Source of the DNA: Neisseria leonii
Lineage (GTDB): Bacteria > Pseudomonadota > Gammaproteobacteria > Burkholderiales > Neisseriaceae
Reading direction: 5' to 3'
Length of the DNA: 64,000 nt
Assembly: GCF_028776105.2 (NCBI RefSeq)
Contig: NZ_CP145606.1
Span: 1,798,001 to 1,862,000 of the forward strand
The notes beneath the pieces are model-generated. The model was not told where the DNA came from. It worked only from the letters and a program-made list of their open reading frames with translations, and did not search any database. Positions 1 through 8,440 of this stretch are shown piece after piece (positions within the stretch are counted from its first letter, which is position 1; every line of letters starts with the position of its first letter). The position numbers and the translations under genes are program-made.

Positions 1-988
1 TGTTTTTTGCCAGATTTTTCGGCAGGCCGGGATTGCGCGGGGGAAATTTCAAATCGGGGCGCGCCACCATGTCGGGGACGGCCATCAGGCGCACCAGGTT
101 GACCGGTCCGTTTACGCGGTACAGCCCGCTCTCTTCGAGTTTGAACTGATCCAGCAGGAAGCGGCTGATATGGCGGGGACAGGTTTCGGAAACTTCGAGG
201 CGCACACCGTCGCCGTATTCGCGGTCGTGCAGCTCGCTCTGAATGGCGGTGCGCAGATTGGTCAGGTCTTCTTCGGCGACGGTCAGGTCGCTGTCGCGCG
301 TCAGGCGGAACTGGTGGCAGCCTTTGACTTCCATGCCGGGGAACAGGTGGTGGACGTATTCGTGCAGAATGGAGGATAAAAAGACAAAGCCGTGTTCGTT
401 GCCGCAGAGATCGGCTGGCAGTTTGACGACGCGCGGCAGAATGCGCGGTGCCTGTACGATGGCCATGCCGGAGGTGCGGCCGAAAGCGTCGGTGCCTTCC
501 AGTTCCACTGCGAAATTGAGCGATTTGTTGGACGGGCGGGGGAAGGGGTGGGCGGATACCAGGCCGATGGGGGTCAGCACCGGCAGCAGTTCGCGGCGGA
601 AATAGTCTTCAATCCATTCGCGCTGTGCGGCCGTCCAGTTGCGGCGGCGGTAAAAATGGATGCCTTCGCGGCCGAGGGCGGGTTGGAGCTGTTCGTTGAA
701 CAGTGTGTATTGTTCGTGAATCAGACGGCGTGCCGTTTCGCCGGCGGCGGTCAGGGTCTGCTGCGCGGTCAGACCGCTGTCGAGCAGGGCGTTCGGGTTT
801 TGTTTGTGCCGGCGTTTCAGGTAAGCCATGCGCACTTCGAAAAATTCGTCGAGATTGGACGAGACGATGCACAAAAAGCGCAGCCGTTCCAGCAGCGGGA
901 CGCGTTCGTCCTGCGCCTGCGCCAAGACGCGGCGGTTGAATTCCAGAAGGCTTTGTTCGCGGCAGAGCAGACGGTGGGATTGGGGCAT
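1..988 (-). CDS. ppk1: Polyphosphate kinase 1, N-terminal part (cut by window edge)
   Basis: Makes inorganic polyphosphate reversibly from ATP. About 329 N-terminal codons are in the window; the rest lies to the left of position 1. The protein begins MPQSHRLLCREQSLLEFN and contains the PPK1 N-domain signature RLRFLCIVSSNLDEFFEVR at about residues 40-58, followed by the head-domain region. The autophosphorylated histidine of the family lies in the missing part. The ATG at 988 is preceded by AAGGAA at good spacing. It diverges from rsmJ, with about 190 bp between the starts. Full-length family members are about 690 residues. The partial state is due only to the window boundary. Confidence 0.93.
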   Translation of the reverse strand, partial: MPQSHRLLCREQSLLEFNRRVLAQAQDERVPLLERLRFLCIVSSNLDEFFEVRMAYLKRRHKQNPNALLDSGLTAQQTLTAAGETARRLIHEQYTLFNEQLQPALGREGIHFYRRRNWTAAQREWIEDYFRRELLPVLTPIGLVSAHPFPRPSNKSLNFAVELEGTDAFGRTSGMAIVQAPRILPRVVKLPADLCGNEHGFVFLSSILHEYVHHLFPGMEVKGCHQFRLTRDSDLTVAEEDLTNLRTAIQSELHDREYGDGVRLEVSETCPRHISRFLLDQFKLEESGLYRVNGPVNLVRLMAVPDMVARPDLKFPPRNPGLPKNLAKN

Positions 989-1123
989 GGCCGGTTCCTT
1001 GGTGGCAGATGGAAAAAAACATTATAGCAAAGCCTTTTTGACAGAAATATGGCAGCGGGGCGGTGTTGATGCCGTCTGAAAACAAACGGTGCCGCTTTTT
1101 TTCGGGCGGCCTGCGGCGCGGTT

Positions 1124-1152
1124 TTGCATGCGGAGGATTGCTGTGCTAGTCT
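1124..1152 (+). promoter_or_regulatory. Predicted sigma-70 promoter for rsmJ
   Basis: TTGCAT (1124-1129) and TAGTCT (1147-1152) are separated by 17 bp, and TGC directly precedes the -10 box (extended -10). A DUS lies upstream at about 1068-1079. Prediction from sequence only. Confidence 0.45.
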
Positions 1153-1179
1153 GCGGGCGCGAAAACGGGAGGGACGGGT

Positions 1180-1923
1180 ATGACGGAAATTGCAGTCTGG
1201 CGTACCGCCGATGCGGTGCCGGTGGAAGATTACGGTTTGGCCGAAACAGACAGGCCGCCTGAAACGGGGCTGTATCTGCTGGCCGACGGCAGCGGTGTGA
1301 GTTTGTGCAAAAGCGGCGAGAAAGGGCGGGTGCGTGCCGAGTTTGCCGAAGGGGCGGCACAGCACCGGCGCACACAGGGCGGCGGCGAACTGATTGCCCG
1401 GGCGGTGAACCATACTGCCTGCCCGTCGGTGTGGGACGCGACGGGCGGTTTGGGGCGCGATGCGTTTGTGCTGGCCTCGCTGGGTTTGAATGTGAAAGTG
1501 TTCGAGCGGCATCCGGCCGTGGCTGCTCTGTTTTCAGACGGCCTCAGGCGGGCGGCGGCCGACCCCGATGCGGCAGCGGCAGCGGCGCGGATCGAACTGG
1601 TATACGCCGATGCGGCGGCATATATGGACACGGCGCAGGAACGCCCCGATGTGGTGTATCTCGATCCGATGTATCCGGTGCGCCGCAAATCGGCAGCGGT
1701 CAAAAAAGAAATGGCGTATTTTCACGAGCTGGTAGGTGCGGCGGAGGCCGGTGATGAAGCGGCATTGTTGGCGGCGGCACGCCGCTGCGCCAAAAAACGG
1801 GTGGTGGTCAAACGGCCGCGGCTGGGCGACTGTCTGGCCGGTGAGCCGCCTGCTTATCATTACGGCGGCAAATCCACACGGTTTGATGTGTATCTGCCGT
1901 TTTTTCCGCAACAGGACGATTAA
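1180..1923 (+). CDS. rsmJ: 16S rRNA (guanine-1516-N2)-methyltransferase
   Basis: SAM-dependent methyltransferase that modifies G1516 of 16S rRNA in the small subunit. The 247-residue protein has the SAM-binding motif DATGGLGRDAF (residues 87-97) and the catalytic YLDPMYP motif (160-166) followed by VRRK, both characteristic of RsmJ (YhiQ family). Length matches the family at about 250 residues. The ATG follows a purine-rich GGGAGGGACGGG site. The NUDIX gene starts 9 bp after the stop, so the two are probably cotranscribed. A DUS occurs inside the coding region near 1540. Function is assigned from the motifs and is secure. Confidence 0.93.
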   Translation: MTEIAVWRTADAVPVEDYGLAETDRPPETGLYLLADGSGVSLCKSGEKGRVRAEFAEGAAQHRRTQGGGELIARAVNHTACPSVWDATGGLGRDAFVLASLGLNVKVFERHPAVAALFSDGLRRAAADPDAAAAAARIELVYADAAAYMDTAQERPDVVYLDPMYPVRRKSAAVKKEMAYFHELVGAAEAGDEAALLAAARRCAKKRVVVKRPRLGDCLAGEPPAYHYGGKSTRFDVYLPFFPQQDD

Positions 1924-1932
1924 GGAAGGCGT

Positions 1933-2853
1933 ATGGAAGTGCCGCAGTTTGAGCATATTTTGAGCCGTGCGCTGCACGATGCGCTGTGGCGGCGCGTGCA
2001 GGCGGTATTTGCGTTTGATCCGGGCCGGTGGCACGAATTGCGGCTCAACGGCCGCCATTTGGGCTATCTGAACGACAAATGGCGGCGGCTTCTGCTGCGC
2101 GATTGGACAGGCCGTCTGAAAAGCAATGACAGGGCGGTGTATCTGGAAACCGACGACTGGCTGGCTATGGGCGACCGTTTGCAGAACATGGCTGCCGTAT
2201 GGCGTGATACGGGCGAGTTGTCGGGCTGGCGCAACGAAGCGTTCAGCGTGAGGCTGGACGGCGAAACACTGTTTGACTTGGAACGTGCCGCGTTCCGTCC
2301 CCTAGGCCTGTACAGCCACGCCGTCCACATCAACGGTTTGAGCAGGTACGAAGGGCAGTGGCGGTTTTGGATTGCGCGGCGCAGTCCGTATAAGACAGTG
2401 GATCCGGGCAAGCTCGACAATATGGTGGGCGGCGGTGTGGCGGCGGGCGAGAGCGTGTCCGAAGCACTGTGCCGCGAAGGCTGGGAGGAGGCAGGCCTGT
2501 CCGACACGCTGCTCGCACCGCTGGTGTGCCGCTGGCGCTTAGACAGCCTGCGCACCGTTTCGCGCGGCCTGCACCGCGAGTGCCTGCACGTGTATCACGC
2601 CGTTCTGCCGGCCGGTACCACACCGGAAAACCAAGACGGCGAAGTGGCCGGATTCGAACTGTTCGATGCGGAAACGCTGGCTGGGAAAATGTGCGCGGGC
2701 GAGATGATGAACGATGCGCTTTTGGCCACGCTGGCCGCGTTTGCCGATTACGGCCTGCTCGATGAGGCACACCCTCTGGCGCAGTTTCTTGCCTGTCAGG
2801 CGTCCCCTGCCGAAGGGGCAGTGCTTGCGGCGGGCGGAAGAAACATATTATGA
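1933..2853 (+). CDS. NUDIX hydrolase with DUF4743-type N-terminal domain
   Basis: NUDIX hydrolases cleave nucleoside diphosphates linked to other groups. The 306-residue protein carries a clear NUDIX box at about residues 167-189 (GGGVAAGES...CREGWEEAGL), with the metal-binding REGWEEAG core intact. The roughly 110 residues before it resemble the DUF4743 domain, often annotated as thiamine pyrophosphokinase-related NUDIX protein; this part is family recall. It starts 9 bp after rsmJ with AAGGAAGG as ribosome binding site. The true substrate cannot be read from the sequence. A DUS lies in the coding region near 2108. Confidence 0.85.
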   Translation: MEVPQFEHILSRALHDALWRRVQAVFAFDPGRWHELRLNGRHLGYLNDKWRRLLLRDWTGRLKSNDRAVYLETDDWLAMGDRLQNMAAVWRDTGELSGWRNEAFSVRLDGETLFDLERAAFRPLGLYSHAVHINGLSRYEGQWRFWIARRSPYKTVDPGKLDNMVGGGVAAGESVSEALCREGWEEAGLSDTLLAPLVCRWRLDSLRTVSRGLHRECLHVYHAVLPAGTTPENQDGEVAGFELFDAETLAGKMCAGEMMNDALLATLAAFADYGLLDEAHPLAQFLACQASPAEGAVLAAGGRNIL

Positions 2854-2911
2854 TGCGTACAGTCTTAATAAAAAATAACAGACGGCGCACAGCGGCCGCA
2901 GGAGTCGAGAA

Positions 2912-3367
2912 ATGGAAGTAGGCGTATCCAAACATGCTTCGATGAATATCGCACTGGTACAGGCGCGCGAAGCGTTGATGACAAATTTCCGTCCGATACT
3001 CAACGAAGCGGGTGTGACCGAGCAGCAATGGCGGATTATCCGGCTGGTGGCCGAAAACGGCACCTCGGATTTTCAGTCGTTGGCCGAAGATGCCTGTATC
3101 CTGCGCCCCAGCCTGACCGGAATTTTGGTGCGGCTGGAAAAAAACGGCTATCTGGTGCGGCTCAAACCGGCAAACGACCAGCGGCGCGTGTTTATCAAGC
3201 TCACCGACGCGGGCAAGCGGCTGTATCAGGAAATCGGCAGCAGGGTGGACGAACGTTACGATGCCATCGAGCGCGTGATGGGGAAAAGCAAGATGGAACA
3301 GCTGCGCGGCCTGCTGTCAGACCTGCACACCGCACGCCACCCGCTGCCGCCTGCCGATGCCGTCTGA
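2912..3367 (+). CDS. farR: MarR-family transcriptional regulator FarR
   Basis: Winged-helix MarR-type regulator of 151 residues. In pathogenic Neisseria FarR represses the farAB fatty-acid efflux pump. The regions REALMTNFRPILNEAGVTEQ, ACILRPSLTGILVRLEK and LKPANDQRRVF match what I recall of Neisseria FarR, including the wing RRVF. The ATG at 2912 follows GGAG. The stop codon overlaps a DUS (3357-3368). farAB itself is not next to the gene here; a flavin reductase follows. The same fold is used by HpaR/HpcR aromatic-catabolism regulators, and the flavin reductase neighbour fits that kinship, so the in vivo target may differ from that in gonococcus. Confidence 0.85.
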   Translation: MEVGVSKHASMNIALVQAREALMTNFRPILNEAGVTEQQWRIIRLVAENGTSDFQSLAEDACILRPSLTGILVRLEKNGYLVRLKPANDQRRVFIKLTDAGKRLYQEIGSRVDERYDAIERVMGKSKMEQLRGLLSDLHTARHPLPPADAV

Positions 3368-3423
3368 AAACCGCAGCAGGCCGCTCCGCCCCTTCCGCCC
3401 GCCGCATCCGTTTCAGACGGCCT
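3357..3423 (+). terminator. Paired uptake sequences after farR
   Basis: ATGCCGTCTGAA at 3357-3368 (overlapping the farR stop) and the complementary TTCAGACGGCCT at 3412-3423 can pair across a 43-base loop. No U-run follows, so terminator strength is doubtful. Confidence 0.4.
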
Positions 3424-3509
3424 GACCGTTCCCGCCGTCTGCCCGCCGCACCATAACCGGCCGTTGCGGATATGCCGCAGCGGCCATACTGAATCCAACA
3501 TTCAAAGCC

Positions 3510-4016
3510 ATGACTGAAACCCACCCCCTGCAGGCCGCGTTCCGCGATGCCATGGCCGCCTGTGCCGCCGGCGTACATGTGATTACTACCGACGGTGCGG
3601 CAGGCCGCTACGGCATTACCATGACGGCCGTTTCCGCCGTAACCGATACCCCGCCTACCGTGATGCTGTGCATCAACCGCCAATCGGCCGTCGTGCCGGT
3701 GCTGCTGCAAAACCGCGCGCTGTGCATCAACGTGCTGTCGGCGGGGCAGCAGGACGTTGCCGAGCATTTTGCCGGTATGACCGCCCTGTCGCCCGAAGAG
3801 CGTTTCGAATACCACATCTGGCACCGGGGGCAAAGCGGCCAGTTGCAGGTGGAAGGCGCGCTGGCGCACCTGCACGGCACCCTTGCCGCGCAAAACGAAG
3901 TGGGCACGCATTGGGTGTTTCTGGTCGAAATCGACGAAATTGCCGTGCATGACGGCAAAACCACCCGCGATCCGGCACTGGTGTATTTCCGCCGCCGTTT
4001 CGGCAGTCTGGCTTGA
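3510..4016 (+). CDS. Flavin reductase family protein (HpaC-like)
   Basis: A 168-residue NAD(P)H:flavin oxidoreductase of the flavin reductase-like FMN-binding split-barrel family. The N-terminus AFRDAMAACAAGVHVITT, the segment GITMTAVSAVTDTPPTVMLC and the C-terminal LVYFRRRFGSL are typical of HpaC-type reductases that supply reduced flavin to a monooxygenase. No monooxygenase gene lies nearby, so the partner is unknown. It lies downstream of farR and 14 bp upstream of the carbonic anhydrase start. Naming it hpaC would claim a pathway that cannot be seen here. Confidence 0.85.
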   Translation: MTETHPLQAAFRDAMAACAAGVHVITTDGAAGRYGITMTAVSAVTDTPPTVMLCINRQSAVVPVLLQNRALCINVLSAGQQDVAEHFAGMTALSPEERFEYHIWHRGQSGQLQVEGALAHLHGTLAAQNEVGTHWVFLVEIDEIAVHDGKTTRDPALVYFRRRFGSLA

Positions 4017-4030
4017 AGCACGGAGCACGC

Positions 4031-4621
4031 ATGGGCGTCTTGAACGAAATTCTCGATTACAACGACAAATTTGTCGCCGAAGGGCGTTACGAACGTTTTT
4101 TTACCAACAAATACCCCGAACGCGGGCTGGCGATTCTGTCGTGCATGGACGCGCGCATGGTCGAGCTGCTGCCTTCCGCCCTGGGCTTGAAAAACGGCGA
4201 TGCCAAACTGATTAAAAATGCCGGTGCGTTGGTCAGCCACCCGTGGGGCTCCGTCATGCGCAGCCTGCTGGTGGCGGTGTTCGAACTGAAAGTAACGGAA
4301 ATTATGGTGGTGGCGCATTACGACTGCGGTATGCGCGGCCTGAATGCCGGTTCGTTTCTGGCACACGCCGACGCATTCGGTATCCCCGAAGACCGCATCA
4401 CGACGCTGCGCAATGCCGGTATCGATTTGGACGGCTGGCTGACCGGTTTCGACGATGTGGAAGACAGTGTGCGCCACACCGTCAGCCTGATCCGCCGCCA
4501 CCCGCTGATGCCGGACAATGTGGCGGTACACGGGCTGGTTATCCATCCGGCCACGGGCAAACTGACGCTGGTGGCCGACGGACGCAGCGAATGTCCGCTG
4601 CCGCCGGGGAAACAGGTATGA
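4031..4621 (+). CDS. Beta-class carbonic anhydrase
   Basis: Interconverts CO2 and bicarbonate with a zinc centre. The 196-residue protein has the expected ligands: C38 in SCMDARM, H96 and C99 in HYDCGM. D40 and R42 form the conserved Asp-Arg pair, giving an open-type active site. I chose the ATG at 4031, which has GGAG five bases upstream, rather than an in-frame TTG at 4013 inside the preceding stop. The stop overlaps the nadD start in an ATGA arrangement, indicating translational coupling. It resembles the short beta-CA group that includes mycobacterial Rv1284. Confidence 0.9.
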   Translation: MGVLNEILDYNDKFVAEGRYERFFTNKYPERGLAILSCMDARMVELLPSALGLKNGDAKLIKNAGALVSHPWGSVMRSLLVAVFELKVTEIMVVAHYDCGMRGLNAGSFLAHADAFGIPEDRITTLRNAGIDLDGWLTGFDDVEDSVRHTVSLIRRHPLMPDNVAVHGLVIHPATGKLTLVADGRSECPLPPGKQV

Positions 4622-5223
4622 AAATCGGCCTGTTCGGCGGGACGTTCGACCCCGTCCACAACGGGCATACGCAGATTGCCCGTGCGTTTGCCGATGAATT
4701 GGCACTCGATACGGTGATTTTCCTGCCTGCCGGCGACCCTTACCACAAAGATGCGCCGCGTACGCCCGCCGAACACCGTCTGGCCATGACGCAGCTGGCG
4801 GTACGGAACGATGCGCGTTTTGCTGTGAGCGACTGCGACATTGTGCGTTCGGGTGCCACTTATACCGTCGATACGGTACAGATTTTCCGTCAGCAGTTTC
4901 CGCAGGCGCAGCTGTGGTGGCTGATGGGCATGGACAGCCTGCTGCAACTGCACACGTGGAAAAACTGGCAGATGCTGGTGCGCCAAACCCGTATTGCCGT
5001 GGCCGCCCGAGGGGAAAGCAGTCTGTCGGCCGTCCCGCCCGAACTGCGGAACTGGCTGGGCGGTGCGCTGGAAAACGGCACCCTGCATCTGTTGCAGACA
5101 CCGCTTTATCCCGTCAGTTCCAGTGAAATCCGAGGCCGTCTGAAAAGCGGCCCGGCGGCAGACGAATGGCTGGATGCCGCGGTGGCCGACTATATCCGCC
5201 GCCACGGACTCTATCGCGGATAG
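4618..5223 (+). CDS. nadD: Nicotinate-nucleotide adenylyltransferase
   Basis: Converts nicotinate mononucleotide and ATP to deamido-NAD in NAD synthesis. The 201-residue protein begins MKIGLFGGTFDPVHNGH, with the nucleotidyltransferase (T/H)xGH motif at residues 14-17 and GGTFDP before it. The C-terminal SSSEIRGRL matches the family ISxTxIR motif. The ATG at 4618 overlaps the stop of the carbonic anhydrase. Length is normal. A DUS lies in the coding sequence at about 5140. nadD is followed by rsfS, a very common bacterial order. Confidence 0.95.
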   Translation: MKIGLFGGTFDPVHNGHTQIARAFADELALDTVIFLPAGDPYHKDAPRTPAEHRLAMTQLAVRNDARFAVSDCDIVRSGATYTVDTVQIFRQQFPQAQLWWLMGMDSLLQLHTWKNWQMLVRQTRIAVAARGESSLSAVPPELRNWLGGALENGTLHLLQTPLYPVSSSEIRGRLKSGPAADEWLDAAVADYIRRHGLYRG

Positions 5224-5359
5224 CCGTCCGCCGCGCTGCTGCCGCAGGCGGAATTTTTTGAACAGCATGACGGTGTGTGGCGGCCGTCTGCGGATTTCAG
5301 ACGGCCCGGATTGCCGAATCGGGTATAATGGCCGGACGAATGATTTTTCAGGACAGAGC

Positions 5360-5752
5360 ATGATTGAACAGGAATTGCCGGATATGCAGCAGATGACCGC
5401 CGTGGCGGTCAATGCGCTGGAAGACGTAAAAGCCAAAGATATTGTGGTGCTCGATACCGCCGATAAAACCCCGCTGTTTGCCAAAATGATCATCGCCAGC
5501 GGCGACAGCACCCGCCAAGTCAAAGCCTTGGCCAACAATGTGGCGGTGGACTTGAAAGCGGCCGGTTTTGAGATTTTGAGCAGCGAAGGCCAGGATTCGG
5601 GCGAATGGGCGCTGGTGGATGCGGGCGATCTGGTGGTACACATTATGCTGCCTGCCGTGCGCGATTTTTACGACATTGAAGCTTTGTGGGGCGGCGAAAA
5701 GCCGTCGTATCATGCGGGTGCGGCCAAGCCTTGGCACGCCGCAGACAACTGA
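5360..5752 (+). CDS. rsfS: Ribosomal silencing factor RsfS
   Basis: RsfS (YbeB, Iojap family) binds L14 on the free 50S subunit and blocks subunit joining in starvation. The 130-residue protein contains ALEDVKAKDIVVLDTADKT, ASGDSTRQVKALANNV and the signature WALVDAGDLVVHIMLP near residues 80-95. I chose the ATG at 5360 because the family begins just before MQQMTAVAVNAL; a longer in-frame start would read back into nadD. A TATAAT box lies at 5324-5329, without a good -35 element. A hypothetical lipoprotein and rlmH follow; rlmH is the usual partner of nadD-rsfS. Confidence 0.93.
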   Translation: MIEQELPDMQQMTAVAVNALEDVKAKDIVVLDTADKTPLFAKMIIASGDSTRQVKALANNVAVDLKAAGFEILSSEGQDSGEWALVDAGDLVVHIMLPAVRDFYDIEALWGGEKPSYHAGAAKPWHAADN

Positions 5753-5767
5753 AAAGGAGTACGCGAC

Positions 5768-6136
5768 ATGAAACGCAATCTCTGTTTGACGGCCGCTGCC
5801 GTTTTGGTGCTGGCTGCGTGCGGTGCGGATCAGCCGCAAACCCGCCGTCTGGATTTGGGACAGGCCGTTCAGGGTTATCCCGCCGAAACCTTCCGCTGCG
5901 AAAACGGTGCCACCGTGCGCGTTTCTCCGGCGGGCGAAGACCATGTCCGCCTGTCGCTGGGCAATGCGCATACCCGTCTGGCCGCACAGCGCGCTGCTTC
6001 CGGCAACCTGTATGCGGCACAGCAGGGCCTGTTCGGCAAGCCGACCGAGTGGCACGTCAAGGGCGGGGAAGCCGCATTTGAATACACATCTGCCGCCGGC
6101 GCGGCGGTCGTTACCGTCTGCCGTTCGGCCGACTGA
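5768..6136 (+). CDS. Small lipoprotein with MliC-like lysozyme-inhibitor features
   Basis: A 122-residue lipoprotein with a signal peptide ending in lipobox LAAC (Cys18). The mature part has FRCENG (C44), ASGNLY (about 77-82), EWHVKGGEAAFEY (about 94-106) and a final VCRSAD (C118). This order, Cys followed by Gly, an ASG-x-Y stretch and W-x-x-x-G-x-x-A, resembles the MliC/PliC C-type lysozyme inhibitor domain, but I cannot run a profile. It would sit in the outer or inner membrane facing the periplasm. It lies between rsfS and rlmH with short gaps and good ribosome binding sites. The alternative is an unrelated lineage-specific lipoprotein. Confidence 0.7.
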   Translation: MKRNLCLTAAAVLVLAACGADQPQTRRLDLGQAVQGYPAETFRCENGATVRVSPAGEDHVRLSLGNAHTRLAAQRAASGNLYAAQQGLFGKPTEWHVKGGEAAFEYTSAAGAAVVTVCRSAD

Positions 6137-6148
6137 ATTTAGGTCGGC

Positions 6149-6619
6149 ATGAATATTACGGTTTTGGCGGTCGGCACCAAAATGCCCGCATGGGTGGATG
6201 ATGCGGTTGCCGAATATGCCAAACGCTTCGGCCGCGATATTCAGTACACCCTGAAGGAAATCAAGCCGGAAAAGCGCGGTGCGGGCGTCAATGCCGCGCA
6301 GGGCATGGCGGCCGAAGAAAAGCGGATTATGGAGGCTGTGCCGCAGGGCGCGTTTCTGGTGGTGCTGGACGAGCGCGGCCAAGCCCCCACTTCGCTGGCT
6401 CTGGCGGCACATTTGAAGCAGTGGCAGCTTGACGGCGAGCATGTCTGTTTTGTGATCGGCGGTGCCGACGGCATGACCGATGCAGTCAAGCAGAAAGCCC
6501 GGCTGACCCTGCGCCTGTCCAGCCTGACCCTGCCGCACGGTATGGTGCGCGTGCTGCTGACCGAGCAGCTCTACCGTGCGGCATCGATTCTCAACAACCA
6601 TCCGTACCACCGCGAGTAG
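6149..6619 (+). CDS. rlmH: 23S rRNA (pseudouridine-1915-N3)-methyltransferase
   Basis: SPOUT-class methyltransferase that acts on pseudouridine 1915 in helix 69 of assembled 70S ribosomes. The 156-residue protein matches RlmH along its whole length. It has the SAM-binding knot CFVIGGADGM (about 104-113), LPHGMVRVLLTEQLYRA (about 128-144) and a C-terminal NNHPYHRE. Length equals the family norm. It ends the nadD-rsfS-lipoprotein-rlmH block and is followed by a strong DUS hairpin. Confidence 0.96.
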   Translation: MNITVLAVGTKMPAWVDDAVAEYAKRFGRDIQYTLKEIKPEKRGAGVNAAQGMAAEEKRIMEAVPQGAFLVVLDERGQAPTSLALAAHLKQWQLDGEHVCFVIGGADGMTDAVKQKARLTLRLSSLTLPHGMVRVLLTEQLYRAASILNNHPYHRE

Positions 6620-6706
6620 CGGCGGTTCGGCAGTTTCGGCAGACGGCTTCCGTTGCCGGAATCGGGCAGTATGCCGCCATTCCTGCCCGCGTTACCTGAT
6701 TGGCCG

Positions 6707-6753
6707 AAAAGGCCGTCTGAAAAGCGTGTAGCGTATTTCAGACGGCCTTTTTT
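6707..6753 (+). terminator. DUS-pair intrinsic terminator after rlmH
   Basis: AAAAGGCCGTCTGAAA is followed after 13 bases by its complement TTTCAGACGGCCTTTTTT. It has a perfect stem of more than 14 bp with a U-run, and the A-run on the other side allows bidirectional action. Confidence 0.8.
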
Positions 6754-6825
6754 GTATGCCGGTCATGGGATCGGGGTAGCGTTTCGAAAGAAGTTCGGCC
6801 CTGAGAAGAGCGGGCGCAGGACGGT

Positions 6826-7653
6826 TCAGGCATCCGTTCCGCTTTTGCAGTCGGACAGAAAACGGTTCACGCCGTCGGCACAGCGGCGGCTTTTTTGTTC
6901 CAGCGTCTGCCGCAGCAGCGCATCGTTGTGCGGCAGGGCGGCACGCCCGGCTTCACGGTGCCACAGATGATAGGCCAAGCCGCCGAATTTGAGGTTTTTG
7001 CGCCTGATGCCGTTGTGGTAGAGGCGGGCGGCAAATTCGCTGTCTTCGCGCCCCCAGCCGACAAAGGCATTGTTGAAGCCGTTTACCGCCAAAGCATCGC
7101 GCCGGTAAAGTCCCATATTGCAGCTTTTGATGTTTTTGAGTTTACGGTGTGTTTTTGCAGCCACCAGATTTTTGAGGCAGCGGCAGCGGACGGCGGCGAG
7201 TTTTTTTTCGATACCGCTGCAGTAAAAGGGCGGGCGGTAGTCGGGCGGCAGCGGTGCACCCAGCAGGTTTCGGGTAGCGGGTTCGGTCAGCAGTACACGG
7301 CTGCCCTGAACGAGGATGCCGGGTTCGGCAACGGATAAATGGTCGCGGACAAATTCGGTGTGCAGCACCATATCGCCGTCGATAAAGATGATGTAGCTGC
7401 TGTCGGCGGCGGCCAGTGCACGGTTGCGTGATTCGGCTGCACGAAAGCCGTCGTCCGGTTGCCATGTGTGTTTGACCGGCACGGGCGACAGAGCGGCAAA
7501 CCGGGCGATGAGTTTTCGGGTTTCCTCCCCCGATCCGTCGTCGGCCACAATGATTTCTGCCGGCAGCACGCTTTGGCGCAGAGCCGACTGTAAAACCAAA
7601 TCCAAGGCATCGGGACGGTTGTAGGTGGTGATAATCAGCGAAACATCGGTCAT
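6826..7653 (-). CDS. Family 2 glycosyltransferase (galactosyltransferase-type C-terminus)
   Basis: A 275-residue GT-A glycosyltransferase. The N-terminus is MTDVSLIITTYNRPDALDLV, the metal-binding IDGD is at residues 91-94 (the DxD motif), and the WGREDSEFAARL motif near residue 220 is typical of the galactosyltransferase C-terminal domain. It should add a sugar to a glycan or LOS core in the cytoplasm; donor and acceptor are unknown. The ATG at 7653 overlaps by one base the stop of the upstream glycosyltransferase (TGATG), so the two are coupled. It is the last gene of the leftward kdsD operon. This start removes a poorly supported long N-terminal extension. Confidence 0.85.
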   Translation of the reverse strand: MTDVSLIITTYNRPDALDLVLQSALRQSVLPAEIIVADDGSGEETRKLIARFAALSPVPVKHTWQPDDGFRAAESRNRALAAADSSYIIFIDGDMVLHTEFVRDHLSVAEPGILVQGSRVLLTEPATRNLLGAPLPPDYRPPFYCSGIEKKLAAVRCRCLKNLVAAKTHRKLKNIKSCNMGLYRRDALAVNGFNNAFVGWGREDSEFAARLYHNGIRRKNLKFGGLAYHLWHREAGRAALPHNDALLRQTLEQKSRRCADGVNRFLSDCKSGTDA

Positions 7654-8414
7654 CAGAGCTTTCCGTTTGATCGGTAAAGGTAATACAGGCGGACGTATTT
7701 CGTCATGGTGTAGAAATAATGATTGACGGCGAAAATCCAGCCGATTCTGCCGTCCAGAAAACCTCTGTCGAAAAGATAGACTTTGATAAAGGCCCAAAAC
7801 GGCCGCAGTATGATGTCTTTGAAAAAACCGACCGGCTTGCCTGCTTCTCGGTATTTTTCGGCCGACAGTCGGGTATAGGCATTGAATTTGCCGAAATATT
7901 GATCCCAATTGTCGTAGGTGTAGTGGAACATGGGCGATTTCAGGCGGGCGTTGCGGTAGGGGTGGACGATGGCTTGATGCACCAAGCCTTCGACACGGAT
8001 GCCTTTGGCTGGCAGCAGGCGGCAGACGTAATCGGGACGAAGTGTGCCGTGTGTGGCCCGGTTGTGGCGGAAACGGTTGTGCCGCCGGATCCAATAGGCA
8101 GTATCCTGAGACTGCTGTGCGGTTTGGCGGATTTCTTCGGCCAGATCGGGCGAAATCCGTTCGTCGGCATCGAGAAACAGTACCCACGGGCAGCGCGCCT
8201 GTCCGACGGCAAACATCTGCTGGCCGCCGAAATCGCCGTCCATGTGCCGCCGAATGACACGCGCACCCAGTGCTTCGGCCAGACGGGCGGTTTCGTCGGT
8301 ACTGAAATCGTCAATAACGATGATTTCATCGGCGAAGGTGCAGCTTTTGATGCAGTCTTCGATATTGTGCTGTTCGTTGCGCGCCATAATCAGGACGCTG
8401 ACGGTATGTTCCAT
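7653..8414 (-). CDS. Family 2 glycosyltransferase, WaaE/KdtX/LgtF type
   Basis: A 253-residue glycosyltransferase with MEHTVSVLIMARNEQHNIED at the start, IIVIDDFSTD (31-40) and LDADER (81-86) as the DxD site. The C-terminal half GKFNAYTRLSAEKYREAG followed by LRPFWAFIKVYLFDRGFLDG is characteristic of the WaaE/KdtX group, which in Neisseria includes LgtF, the glucosyltransferase acting on heptose I of the LOS core. This is family knowledge; I cannot prove which sugar is used. It begins 26 bp after lptA ends, in the same operon, supporting a role in LOS core assembly. Confidence 0.82.
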   Translation of the reverse strand: MEHTVSVLIMARNEQHNIEDCIKSCTFADEIIVIDDFSTDETARLAEALGARVIRRHMDGDFGGQQMFAVGQARCPWVLFLDADERISPDLAEEIRQTAQQSQDTAYWIRRHNRFRHNRATHGTLRPDYVCRLLPAKGIRVEGLVHQAIVHPYRNARLKSPMFHYTYDNWDQYFGKFNAYTRLSAEKYREAGKPVGFFKDIILRPFWAFIKVYLFDRGFLDGRIGWIFAVNHYFYTMTKYVRLYYLYRSNGKL

Positions 8415-8440
8415 GCAGGTTGCTCCGGTTGTGTACCGTC

